Positions 36,154 to 44,908 of a DNA stretch of 64,000 nt are shown in pieces. The stretch lies in NCBI RefSeq assembly GCF_003024195.1, contig NZ_KZ679042.1:517911-581910 (forward strand), read 5' to 3'. This DNA is from Streptomyces dioscori. Its GTDB lineage: Bacteria; Actinomycetota; Actinomycetes; Streptomycetales; Streptomycetaceae. The notes beneath the pieces were generated by a model that did no database searches, was not told where the DNA came from, and was given only the letters and a program-made list of their open reading frames with translations. The position numbers were made by a program, and so were the translations under genes. Position 1 is the stretch's first letter. The number at the start of each line of letters is the position of its first letter.

Positions 36154-39100
36154 ATGAGACGGATTCGCCTGCTGGCGGCGATATCGACAGGACTCGCCCT
36201 GGCTGCCGGCGCGGTGGCGCCGGTGGCCGCTCGCGGCGGTACGGGGCCCACGGCGACGGCGGCGGCCGACGTTCCCGCGCCGAAGAGCCTCGGCACCGTA
36301 CGCCTGATCACCGGTGATCGGGTGACCGTGGCCGCCGACTCCGAGGGACGGCGGACCGCCTCGGTCACGCCCGGCCCCGGCCGGCGGCACATCCTCTTCC
36401 GGACCTACGAGCAGGACGGGCGGCTGACAGTCCTGCCGTCCGACGCCGGGGACCTGGTCTCCGCGGGACGCCTGGACCGGGGTCTGTTCGACGTGGGCGC
36501 GCTGCTCGCCCAGCGCTACGACGAGGCCCACAGCGACGCGCTTCCGCTGATCGTGGCAGGCGCGGAGGGCGCGGCCGGGTCCGCGGTCCGGCGGCTGACC
36601 TCGCTCGCCGAGGACGGGTCGCCGGTCCGCCGCCTGGACAGCATCGGGGCGCGGTCGGTGCGGGTCGCGGAGGACGACCTCGGCCGGTTCTGGAAGCAAC
36701 TGGCCACGGAGGCAGGCACGGTGAGCACGGCACGGGCCGCCGACGCACCCCGGGTGTGGCTCGACGGCCGGGTGAACGCCACGCTGGACCGCAGCGTCCC
36801 GCAGATCGGCGCGCCCGCCGTGTGGCAGGCCGGTCAGCGGGGCGAGTCCGTCAAGGTCGCCGTGCTGGACACCGGCGCGGACCAGTCGCACCCGGATCTC
36901 GCCGGGCGGATCTCCGAGGCCAAGGACTTCTCCGGCAGTTCCGGTACGGGGGACGCCTTCGGGCACGGCACGCATGTCGCGTCCATCGTCGGCGGCAGCG
37001 GAGCCGCGTCCGCCGGCGGCAAGGGCGGCAAGGGTGTCGCGCCGGGCGCCGACCTGCTCGTCGGCAAGGTGCTCGGCGACGACGGCTACGGCAGCGAGTC
37101 CCAGGTGATCGCCGGCATGGAGTGGGCGGCGGCCTCGGGCGCCAAGGTCGTCAACATGAGCCTGGGCTCGGACAGTCCGAGCGACGGCACGGACCCGATG
37201 AGCCTCGCGCTGAACGAACTCACCGAGCGCACGGGCACGTTGTTCGTCGTCGCGGCGGGCAACAGCGGCGAGCAGGGCATGAGCACCATCGGCTCCCCCG
37301 GCGCCGCGGACGCGGCCCTCACCGTCGGCGCCGTCGACCGGGCCGGCGCGCTCGCCCCGTTCTCCAGCCGCGGCCCGCGCTCCGGTGACGACGCGGTCAA
37401 GCCCGACGTGACGGCGCCCGGCGTCGGCATCGTGGCGGCCCGCGCGGCCGGCACGACCATGGGCGACCCGGTCGACGCACAGCACGTGGCGGCCTCCGGT
37501 ACGTCGATGGCGGCCCCGCACGTGGCGGGCGCCGCCGCGCTGCTCGCCCAACGGCATCCCTACTGGAGCGCGGCGCAGTTGAAGGACGCGCTGGTCAGCA
37601 CGGCCCGAACGGCCGCGGGCCAGGAGGTCACCGAGCAGGGCGGCGGTCTCATCGACGTGGCCGCGGCGGCGCTGGGTCCGGTCACCGCCACGGGGACCGT
37701 GGCCCTGGGCCCGTTCCAGACCGGTGGCGGCGAGCCTCGTACGACGAAGCTGACCTACACCAACACCTCGGGCGCCGATGTCACGCTGGCGCTCGGCCTC
37801 CGGCTGGCCACCGCGGGCGGGCGCACACCGTCCGAAGGGGCGGTGAAGCTCGGCTCCGGTTCGGTGCGCGTGCCCGCGGGCGCCACCGCCGAGGTTCCGC
37901 TGACGGTCGATCCGGGCCGGGTGGAGCGGGGCGACTACTACGGGTACGTGACCGCGGCCTCCGCCGACGGGAAGGTCACCGTGCACACCACGGTCAGCCT
38001 GGCCGTGCAGGGGCCGGTCCACCGGCTCACCGTCAGGACCGTCGACCTCAAGGGCAAGCAGATCGAGGCGCTGCCGACGATCTGGGGCACCGACGGCTTC
38101 GTGGGCTACACCGATCCGGGCAGCGCCACCGAGCCGGCCGTCGCCGAGGTCGAGGAGGGCACCTACCAGTTGGACCACTCGTCCCTGGACACGGTCTCCG
38201 ACGGACAGGAACTGCGGCACGTGGTCCTGCCCGAGGTGAAGGTCACCAAGGACATGTCCGTCACGCTCGACGAGCGCAGGACGACCCTGGTCGACATCCG
38301 TACGCCCCGGCCGGCCGAGCAGCGCGGCATCCTCAGCTACCAGACGTACCGGAAGATCGACGGGCACAGCCTGATCCAGGGGACGATGTACTTCGACCTC
38401 GGCAAGCGGCTGTACGTGAGTCCGACCTCCGCGGTCACCGACGGCACCTTCGAGTTCGCCTCGCGCTGGCAGCTCGTCGCACCGCTCCTCGACATGGCGG
38501 TGTCGGGCGGCAAGGGCGCCGAGGAGACGCCGGACGCCTACTACATGCCCTCCTCGCCGCTCTTCGACGAGAAGGCGACCGCCGGGAAGGGAGCGCGCCT
38601 GACCGCGGTCGCCGCGGGGGACGCCGCCGCGCCGGTCTTCGCGGGGGCTCGCGGGAAGCTCGCGGTCCTCACCAACGAACAGAACGTCAATGAGCGGGAG
38701 TTGGCGGAGAAGGCGGCAGCGGCGGGGGTTCGCGGCATCGTGCTGGTCCACTTCAGCGACATCGCGTGGACCCGCTGGCACCCGGAGGGCGACCGCTGGG
38801 GCGTACCGACCGTCCGGATCGGCGCGAAGGCGGGAGCGGCCCTGCTGAAGCGGATCGGCAAGGGACGGACCACGGTGGACTTCACCGGCACGGCCCGCAG
38901 CCCGTACCTGTACGACGTCATGCAGGTGTCGTCGCAGCGCGTCCCCGAGAAGGTCGTGCACACGGTGTCCGAGCGCAACAGCGCGGTGGTGACGGCCAGG
39001 TACGCCGACAACGGCGGCGCGCGGTGGGCCGCCGAGCAGCGCTTCGCGCGGCGGCCGTACCAGGACACGGCGTGGCTGCAGTACACGCGGTATGTGCCGA

Positions 39101-39978
39101 CCGGCTTCGACCGGACCGAGTACGTGAGCTCCGGTGACACGCAGTGGAAGCACTTCGTGCACCACGAAACCACGTTCGACGTGGACACCCCGCTGGTCGT
39201 CGGCATGGCGGACGCCGCGCGCACCTACCGGGCGGGCGAGCGGACGGCCGACACCTGGCAGGGGGCCGTCGTCAGGCCGTCGATCCCGCGCGGCACCACG
39301 GCTCCGTCCGTGCGCTCGGGTGACGTACTGAGCCTGCGCATACCGGAGTTCACCGACTCGCAGGCGGGTCACCGGTCGCGGCTGCTCGAAGGGGGCGGCG
39401 GCATCGGCACCTCGGGCGGGGCGAAGGCGGCGCAGGGCGACTCGGCCGCCGCAGTGCTGTATCGCGACGGCCGGCAGGTCGCGGAGGCCGACGGCGGGTA
39501 CGCGGACTTCGAGGTCCCGTCCGGCGCGGCCGACTACCGGCTGGACCTCACGACCTCGCGCGTGTCCGGCGAGTGGGTGTACGGGACCGGCACGGAGACG
39601 TCCTGGTCGTTCCGCTCGGGCACCACGGGAGCGGCGACGGCCCTGCCGCTGCTCCAGCTCGACTACGACGTCCCGGTCGACGCGTACAACGCCGTCCGCT
39701 CCGGCCGTACGCACTCGGTCGGACTGTCGGTCCGCGCCCAGGACGGGCTCGCCGTACCGCGCGGGGTGAGTGTCCAGGTGGAGGCGTCGTACGACGGCGG
39801 CGCGAGCTGGAGCCGGGCGACGGTGAAGGACCGCGGGCACAACACGTTCGAGGCGACCGTCAAGAAGCCGTCGCGGGTACGCGGTGACGCGTACGTGACA
39901 CTGAGAGTGACGGCTCGCGACGCGGCGGGTGGCTCCGTGCGGCAGACCGTGCAACGCGCCTACCTGCACCGCGGATAG
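36154..39978 (+). CDS. Large secreted subtilisin-like serine protease (S8)
   Basis: A 1274-residue secreted protease. The signal peptide MRRIRLLAAISTGLALAAGA ends near residue 30. A propeptide region follows to about 205. The S8 domain has catalytic D239 in VLDTGADQSHPD, H271 in GHGTHVAS and S451 in SGTSMAAPHVAG. After it come a beta-sandwich domain, a PA-like region (about 820-900, AAAAGVRGIVLVHFS) and further C-terminal beta domains ending YLHRG. Such multidomain subtilases digest extracellular protein in Streptomyces. ATG 36154 has GGAAGG ten bases upstream and gives a clean signal peptide. ATG 36115 is the alternative. A strong terminator follows. The downstream HTH gene and M4 protease suggest a protease locus. 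Confidence 0.92.
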   Translation: MRRIRLLAAISTGLALAAGAVAPVAARGGTGPTATAAADVPAPKSLGTVRLITGDRVTVAADSEGRRTASVTPGPGRRHILFRTYEQDGRLTVLPSDAGDLVSAGRLDRGLFDVGALLAQRYDEAHSDALPLIVAGAEGAAGSAVRRLTSLAEDGSPVRRLDSIGARSVRVAEDDLGRFWKQLATEAGTVSTARAADAPRVWLDGRVNATLDRSVPQIGAPAVWQAGQRGESVKVAVLDTGADQSHPDLAGRISEAKDFSGSSGTGDAFGHGTHVASIVGGSGAASAGGKGGKGVAPGADLLVGKVLGDDGYGSESQVIAGMEWAAASGAKVVNMSLGSDSPSDGTDPMSLALNELTERTGTLFVVAAGNSGEQGMSTIGSPGAADAALTVGAVDRAGALAPFSSRGPRSGDDAVKPDVTAPGVGIVAARAAGTTMGDPVDAQHVAASGTSMAAPHVAGAAALLAQRHPYWSAAQLKDALVSTARTAAGQEVTEQGGGLIDVAAAALGPVTATGTVALGPFQTGGGEPRTTKLTYTNTSGADVTLALGLRLATAGGRTPSEGAVKLGSGSVRVPAGATAEVPLTVDPGRVERGDYYGYVTAASADGKVTVHTTVSLAVQGPVHRLTVRTVDLKGKQIEALPTIWGTDGFVGYTDPGSATEPAVAEVEEGTYQLDHSSLDTVSDGQELRHVVLPEVKVTKDMSVTLDERRTTLVDIRTPRPAEQRGILSYQTYRKIDGHSLIQGTMYFDLGKRLYVSPTSAVTDGTFEFASRWQLVAPLLDMAVSGGKGAEETPDAYYMPSSPLFDEKATAGKGARLTAVAAGDAAAPVFAGARGKLAVLTNEQNVNERELAEKAAAAGVRGIVLVHFSDIAWTRWHPEGDRWGVPTVRIGAKAGAALLKRIGKGRTTVDFTGTARSPYLYDVMQVSSQRVPEKVVHTVSERNSAVVTARYADNGGARWAAEQRFARRPYQDTAWLQYTRYVPTGFDRTEYVSSGDTQWKHFVHHETTFDVDTPLVVGMADAARTYRAGERTADTWQGAVVRPSIPRGTTAPSVRSGDVLSLRIPEFTDSQAGHRSRLLEGGGGIGTSGGAKAAQGDSAAAVLYRDGRQVAEADGGYADFEVPSGAADYRLDLTTSRVSGEWVYGTGTETSWSFRSGTTGAATALPLLQLDYDVPVDAYNAVRSGRTHSVGLSVRAQDGLAVPRGVSVQVEASYDGGASWSRATVKDRGHNTFEATVKKPSRVRGDAYVTLRVTARDAAGGSVRQTVQRAYLHRG

Positions 39979-39996
39979 CCGCTCGCACATGTCACG

Positions 39997-40029
39997 GGGT
40001 GAGCGGGGCAAGGACTGCCCCGCTCACCC
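39997..40029 (+). terminator. Strong terminator after the S8 protease
   Basis: A perfect 14-bp inverted repeat (39997-40010 with 40016-40029), loop AGGAC, 19 bp after the stop codon. Confidence 0.85.
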
Positions 40030-40098
40030 TCACCGCCTGTAACACCCGTGGAGTACGGTGTCCGATCAGTGGAACCGGCCGGTCTCGGGGAGGGCGCC

Positions 40099-41103
40099 AT
40101 GACGCTGGAGGCTGCAGGGGTGTCGGACGCCGAGGAGTCCGTCTACCGGCATCTGGTGACGGCGGGCCAGGCGTCGGCGGGTGAGGTCGCCGCCCGCACC
40201 GGGCTGAGTCCGGCAGAGGCCGAGGCGGTCCTCGACGCGCTGGCCGTCAAAGGCATGGCGAGCCACACCGACATGCTCCCCCGGCACTTCCGCGCCACTC
40301 CCCCGGACGTGGCGCTGATCCCCCGGCTGAAGCGGAACGCCGACGCGCTCGATCTCGCCCGCGCCGAGGCCACGAGCCTGCTGCAGGTGTACCGCGACAC
40401 GATGCGCCGGCGCGACGCGGGCGAGCTGATCGAGGTCATCACGGGCGCCGAGGCACTGCGCCAGCATCTGCGGCAGATCCAGGCGAGCGCCCAGGACGAG
40501 ATGCTGTGGTTCTGCAAGGCGCAGTACGTGGCGATGCCGTCGGGCAGCAACAGTTCGGAGTTCGAGGCGCTGGCGCGTGGTGTGCGCTACCGGGTGCTGT
40601 ACGAGAAGGCGTTCTTCGACGACGAGGGAGCCGTTGACAACGTTGTTGCGGGGGTGCGCGCCGGGGAGACCGCCCGTGCGGTGCCGCATCTGCCGCTGCG
40701 CCTCGCGGTCGCGGACCGGGCCATCGCGGTCTGCCCGCTCGTGCCGGGCGGCCCCCAGGGCAACCCGGACGAGCCCACCGCCGCCCTCGTACGGGACAGC
40801 AACCTGCTCGCCGCTCTCGTCGCCCTGTTCGAGCGCTACTGGGAGGACGCCGTCCCACTGGACGTCGACGACTCGGGCGCGGTCGCCGGGACGGACGGGG
40901 TCGGCGGTCCCGATCCGCTGTCCACGGTCGACCGGCGGCTGCTCGCCCTGCTGGTGGCCGGGGTCACCGACAAGGCGGTGGCGACCCAACTGGGCCTGAG
41001 CCGACGCACGGTGCAGCGGCACATCCAGCGCATGATGGAACTGGCCGGTGCGGCGACCCGGATGCAACTGGCCTGGCAGGCCGCGCGCCGGGGCTGGCTG
41101 TGA
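40099..41103 (+). CDS. TrmB/LuxR-type transcriptional regulator
   Basis: A 334-residue regulator with DNA-binding features at both ends. The N-terminus resembles a TrmB winged helix (ESVYRHLVTAGQASAGEVAA, GLSPAEAEAVLDALAVKGMA). The middle (about 100-260) resembles the phospholipase-D-like TrmB effector domain (VITGAEALRQHLRQIQASAQ). A LuxR-like HTH ends the protein (TDKAVATQLGLSRRTVQRHI). ATG 40099 has GGGGAGGG upstream. Streptomyces has many such proteins, often beside secreted proteases, and their ligands are mostly unknown. Its place between S8 and M4 protease genes on the same strand suggests protease control, which is inference. Confidence 0.82.
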   Translation: MTLEAAGVSDAEESVYRHLVTAGQASAGEVAARTGLSPAEAEAVLDALAVKGMASHTDMLPRHFRATPPDVALIPRLKRNADALDLARAEATSLLQVYRDTMRRRDAGELIEVITGAEALRQHLRQIQASAQDEMLWFCKAQYVAMPSGSNSSEFEALARGVRYRVLYEKAFFDDEGAVDNVVAGVRAGETARAVPHLPLRLAVADRAIAVCPLVPGGPQGNPDEPTAALVRDSNLLAALVALFERYWEDAVPLDVDDSGAVAGTDGVGGPDPLSTVDRRLLALLVAGVTDKAVATQLGLSRRTVQRHIQRMMELAGAATRMQLAWQAARRGWL

Positions 41104-41399
41104 CGGACGTCCGCCGGAGCGGACCGTAGGGCGAGAAGTGGCCAAAGTGGCCGATGAAGGCCGTGTTGCCACCGCGTAAAGGCCCATGTGATCCACTGCG
41201 CGCCGCGCTGCTCACGACGGACAGCCGCTGACCGTATTCCGGACAATGATCTCCGCAGTGGTGACACGCACCTCTCCCGCTGAAACGATCCAGCGACCGC
41301 ACGGTCATCTCCCACCCCCCTCTCCCGCCGGAGCACCCTGCCCTCGGCGGCAGACCTGACGCGCCGTCACCAGACGGCCGCACACCAGGAGTTGCAGCA

Positions 41400-43766
41400 G
41401 TGACGGACAACCTCCGTACGACCGGGACGGCGACCCCGTCCCCCGGTCCCGTGCCATCCCGCCGACGCACCCTCGCGCGCTCGCGCACGACGGCGATCGC
41501 GGTCGTCGCGCTGGGCGCGCTTCTCGGCTCGGCACTCCCCGCCTGGAGCGCAGAACCCCGGGCCGACCGCGCCACCCGCACCGACAAGGCTCCCCCGCAG
41601 ATCGAGGCGGAGCCCAGACCCGGCGCGAGGACGGTCGGACTCTCCCCCGCGCAACGCGAGAAGCTGCTCGCCGCGGCGGCCGACTCCCGTACGGCCACGG
41701 CTCGTTCGCTGAAGCTGGGTGGGCGGGAGAAGCTGATACCGAAGGACGTCGTCAAGGACGCCGACGGAACCGTGCACACCCGCTACGAGCGTACGTTCGC
41801 CGGGCTGCCCGTCCTCGGCGGTGACCTGGTGGTCCACGAGCGCGGCGGGACCCGCAGCGTCTCCAGGTCGTCCCCGGCGACGATCTCGGTACCGACGACC
41901 AAGGCCTCCGTACCGGCCGCGAAGGCCCGGAGGTCGGCTCTGGCGGCTGCCGAGTCGCAGAAGACCGACGAGGCGACGGCCGAAGGGGCCCCGCGGCTCG
42001 TCGTCTGGGCGGGCGAGGACAAAGCCGAACCCGTGCTCGCCTGGGAGAGCGTCGTCGACGGCGTTCAGCAGGACGGGACTCCGAGCAGCCTGCGGGTGGT
42101 GACCGACGCCGGGAGCGGTGCGCGGCTGGGCAGCTTCGAGCAGATCCACGCCGGTGAAGGAGTGAGCCAGTACAGCGGGACCGTACAGGTCGGCTCCGTG
42201 CGTGACGGCGACCTCTACCGGCTGACCGATCCGCAGCGCGGCGGTCACACGACGTACGACATCAGTGCGGGCGGCAACGGCTCACCACTGACGGATGACA
42301 ACGATGTCTGGGGTGACGGGACACCCGCCGACCGGCAGACGGCCGCCGTGGACGCCGCCTACGGGGCGCAGAAGACCTGGGACTTCTACCACGACCGGTT
42401 CGGCCGCAACGGCATAGCCGACGACGGTGTGGGCGCCCGCTCCCGGGTGCACTACGGCAAGGGGTACGCCAACGCCTTCTGGGACGACCTCTGCTTCTGC
42501 ATGACGTACGGCGACGGCCTGGACGACGCCCGGCCGCTCACCGAACTCGACATCGCCGCCCACGAGATGACGCACGGCGTCACCTCCGCGACCGCGGACC
42601 TCGTCTACTCCGGTGAGTCGGGCGGCCTCAACGAGGCCACCAGCGACATCATGGGCACCGCGGTGGAGTTCTTCGCCGACAGCGCCGAGGACGTGCCGGA
42701 CTACCGGATCGGCGAACTGGCCGACGTGCGCGGCACCGGGAAGCCCCTGCGGTACATGGACCAGCCCTCCAAGGACGCCTCCGCGAAGGGCACTTCGCAG
42801 GACCACTGGACCGCGCAGACCCGCAAGCTCGACCCGCACTTCAGCTCCGGTGTGGGCAACCACTTCTTCTACCTGCTCGCCGAGGGCAGCGGCGAGAAGA
42901 CCGTCGAGGGCGTCGCCTACGACAGCCCCACCTACGACGGGCTGCCGGTCGCGGGCCTGGGCCTGCACAACGCCACCAACGTCTGGTACCGGGCCCTGAC
43001 CCGCTACATGACCAGCACCACCGACTACGCGGGCGCCCGCACCGCCACGCTCCAGGCGGCGGCCGACCTGTTCGGCACGACCAGCGACGCGTACGAGGCG
43101 GTCGGCAACGCCTGGGCCGCCGTCAACGTCGGCCCGCGGTACGTCAACCACATCGCCGCGGCGACGCCCTCAGCCCGGGACTCCGCGGTGGGCCAGCCGG
43201 TCAGCCGCGCGTTCGGGGCGACGAGCACCCGGCCCGGCGCGCTGACCTACTCCGCCACCGGCCTGCCGGACGGCCTGTCCGTCGACCCCGTCACCGGACT
43301 GGTCTCCGGCACCCCGACGGCGGCTGGCTCCTTCCCCGCCGCCGTCAGCATCAGGAACTCCGCCGCGGAGACCCGCACCCTGTCCTTCACCTGGAAGGTC
43401 CTGGCCTCCGGCGGCGACCACTTCGTCAACCCCGACCGCTTCGACATCCCCAACTGGCGCACCATCGAGTCACCGATCGTCGTCACCGGCCGCGAGGGCA
43501 ACGCCTCCAGCGACCTCAAGGTCACCGTCGACCTGGTGCACGACTTCATCGGCGGCCAGGTCATCCACCTGGTCGGCGAGGACGGCACGGTGCTGCTCGT
43601 GAAGGACTTCGTCTGGGACACGGGTTCCGAACTGCACGCGACGTTCACGGTCGACGCGTCGGCGCTCCCGGCCGACGGCACGTGGAGACTGCGCGTCACG
43701 GACAACACACCCGGCATCTTCACGGTGGACCCGGGTTACCTGGACACCTGGAGCCTCACGTTCTGA
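41400..43766 (+). CDS. Secreted thermolysin-like metalloprotease (M4) with Ig-like and P domains
   Basis: A 788-residue secreted protease. After a 28-residue basic leader the signal helix is TTAIAVVALGALLGSALPAWS. An FTP/PepSY propeptide spans about residues 75-235. The M4 domain (about 245-585) has the zinc site H388-E389-x-x-H392 in AAHEMTHG and the third ligand E412 in GGLNEATSD. A putative Ig-like domain (about 590-670) and a C-terminal P domain (about 675-788, SDLKVTVDLVHDFIGGQVIH) follow. GTG 41400 has CAGGAG eight bases upstream. P domains in secreted bacterial proteases help folding or substrate binding. It degrades extracellular protein and may act with the S8 protease upstream. Confidence 0.93.
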   Translation: MTDNLRTTGTATPSPGPVPSRRRTLARSRTTAIAVVALGALLGSALPAWSAEPRADRATRTDKAPPQIEAEPRPGARTVGLSPAQREKLLAAAADSRTATARSLKLGGREKLIPKDVVKDADGTVHTRYERTFAGLPVLGGDLVVHERGGTRSVSRSSPATISVPTTKASVPAAKARRSALAAAESQKTDEATAEGAPRLVVWAGEDKAEPVLAWESVVDGVQQDGTPSSLRVVTDAGSGARLGSFEQIHAGEGVSQYSGTVQVGSVRDGDLYRLTDPQRGGHTTYDISAGGNGSPLTDDNDVWGDGTPADRQTAAVDAAYGAQKTWDFYHDRFGRNGIADDGVGARSRVHYGKGYANAFWDDLCFCMTYGDGLDDARPLTELDIAAHEMTHGVTSATADLVYSGESGGLNEATSDIMGTAVEFFADSAEDVPDYRIGELADVRGTGKPLRYMDQPSKDASAKGTSQDHWTAQTRKLDPHFSSGVGNHFFYLLAEGSGEKTVEGVAYDSPTYDGLPVAGLGLHNATNVWYRALTRYMTSTTDYAGARTATLQAAADLFGTTSDAYEAVGNAWAAVNVGPRYVNHIAAATPSARDSAVGQPVSRAFGATSTRPGALTYSATGLPDGLSVDPVTGLVSGTPTAAGSFPAAVSIRNSAAETRTLSFTWKVLASGGDHFVNPDRFDIPNWRTIESPIVVTGREGNASSDLKVTVDLVHDFIGGQVIHLVGEDGTVLLVKDFVWDTGSELHATFTVDASALPADGTWRLRVTDNTPGIFTVDPGYLDTWSLTF

Positions 43767-43846
43767 GCCCCGGCCCGCCAGGGCGACGGCCGCCGCGTGC
43801 GCCGTGCGGAGCGGGCCGGGTGTGCTGACGGCCCCGCGTTCGTCGA

Positions 43847-44038
43847 CTGCGGCCCCGGTGGGGGCTTGTCGCGCAGTTCCCCGCGCCCCTTACGGGGCCT
43901 GGCCCGTCGCATGATTCTGCGGGCCGGTGGAGGTTGCCCGCGCCGTTCCCCGCGCCCCTGGAGGGCGAAAGGCAGGGGCGCAGCCCCTGCCTTTCAGGGG
44001 CGCGGGGAACTGCGCGGCCCGCCCCCGCCGGGGCCGCA
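43847..44038. repeat. GC-rich intergenic repeat cluster, three copies around a hairpin
   Basis: Copies of the 27.1-kb element lie at 43847-43890 (minus), 43917-43959 (minus, diverged) and 43996-44038 (plus). The second and third are inverted around a 13-bp hairpin (43967-43979 with 43983-43995, loop GCA). The cluster fills the 320-bp gap between convergent M4 protease and DUF6629 genes and may terminate both. Confidence 0.85.
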
Positions 44039-44086
44039 CCCGACGTATCGGTTCCCGGACCGGAGTGCGGCGGCCGTGGAAGCAGT

Positions 44087-44731
44087 TCATCGGCCGACCG
44101 ACACCCGTGGAACGCCCGCCGGCACGGCACGCCCCCGCACCCACCCGTACAGCACCAGCGAGCACACCGCCGCGAACGCGCACCACGTCGAGATGAACTC
44201 CGCCTTCCACAGCGCCCAGCAGGTCGCCGCCCCCACGGTCACCAGGATGCCCAGGACGCGCAGATGCCGGTCGCCGGAGAGGAGCAGTGAGCCGATCGTG
44301 GCCAGGAGGTAGCCCGCGACGAGCAGTTCCGAGGCGGGCAGGGAGACGGCGTAGCCGACGGTGTGGCCGCGGATCTCCGCCGTCACACCGTGCGTGGCGA
44401 GACAGTACGAGAGCACGGCCGCGGTGACGATTCCCGCGACGAGCGGGATCATCAGCCGTCGCCGCGCGTTCGGCGGCGCCACGCACAGCACGGCCACCGG
44501 CACCCATACCGCGAGCAGCGGCAGGGCGATCGCCGCCCAGGCCACGGTGGCGGGGCCCGAACCCCCGCCGGAGCGCCAGACCAGGGACTCGACGATCTGG
44601 TGGCCGCCCAGGATCAGGGGCAGCGCGGCCATCGGCAGATCGGCCGCCCTGCGGGTCCGCGCCACGCAGGCCACCCCCACGGCGGCGATGCCGCAGCCCG
44701 CCACGAGATCGGCCGTCGCACTGAAGCACAT
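44087..44731 (-). CDS. DUF6629-like integral membrane protein
   Basis: A 214-residue membrane protein with about six or seven hydrophobic helices. It begins MCFSATADLVAGCGIAAVGV, which I recall as the opening of the actinobacterial DUF6629 family. It continues PLILGGHQIVESLVWRSGGG, with a His/Glu/Trp cluster in or near the membrane that may be functional, and ends in a short polar tail. The function is unknown. The ribosome site before ATG 44731 is weak. It is divergent from the acyltransferase gene and convergent, through a repeat cluster, with the M4 protease. Confidence 0.75.
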   Translation of the reverse strand: MCFSATADLVAGCGIAAVGVACVARTRRAADLPMAALPLILGGHQIVESLVWRSGGGSGPATVAWAAIALPLLAVWVPVAVLCVAPPNARRRLMIPLVAGIVTAAVLSYCLATHGVTAEIRGHTVGYAVSLPASELLVAGYLLATIGSLLLSGDRHLRVLGILVTVGAATCWALWKAEFISTWCAFAAVCSLVLYGWVRGRAVPAGVPRVSVGR

Positions 44732-44871
44732 CGCGCCACCAGGGGTTCGTGTCGAGTTCGAGTGGGTTCCGTGTCACCGGATTCGGGCTTGCCATGCTGA
44801 CGCTACGGTCCGGGCCGCCGGACGCCGTGTCCGGTGCATCCATTCGGCCCCCTGCCCGGCGCGCGGAGACG

Positions 44872-44908
44872 TTGCCGCAGCAGTAAGCGCTCTCTATGAT
44901 CAGGCGTG
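44872..44908 (+). promoter_or_regulatory. Near-consensus leaderless promoter of the acyltransferase fusion gene
   Basis: TTGCCG (44872-44877), 17 bp, TATGAT (44895-44900). The coding GTG is at 44906, so transcription should begin at or beside the start codon. There is no ribosome-binding site. Confidence 0.65.
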
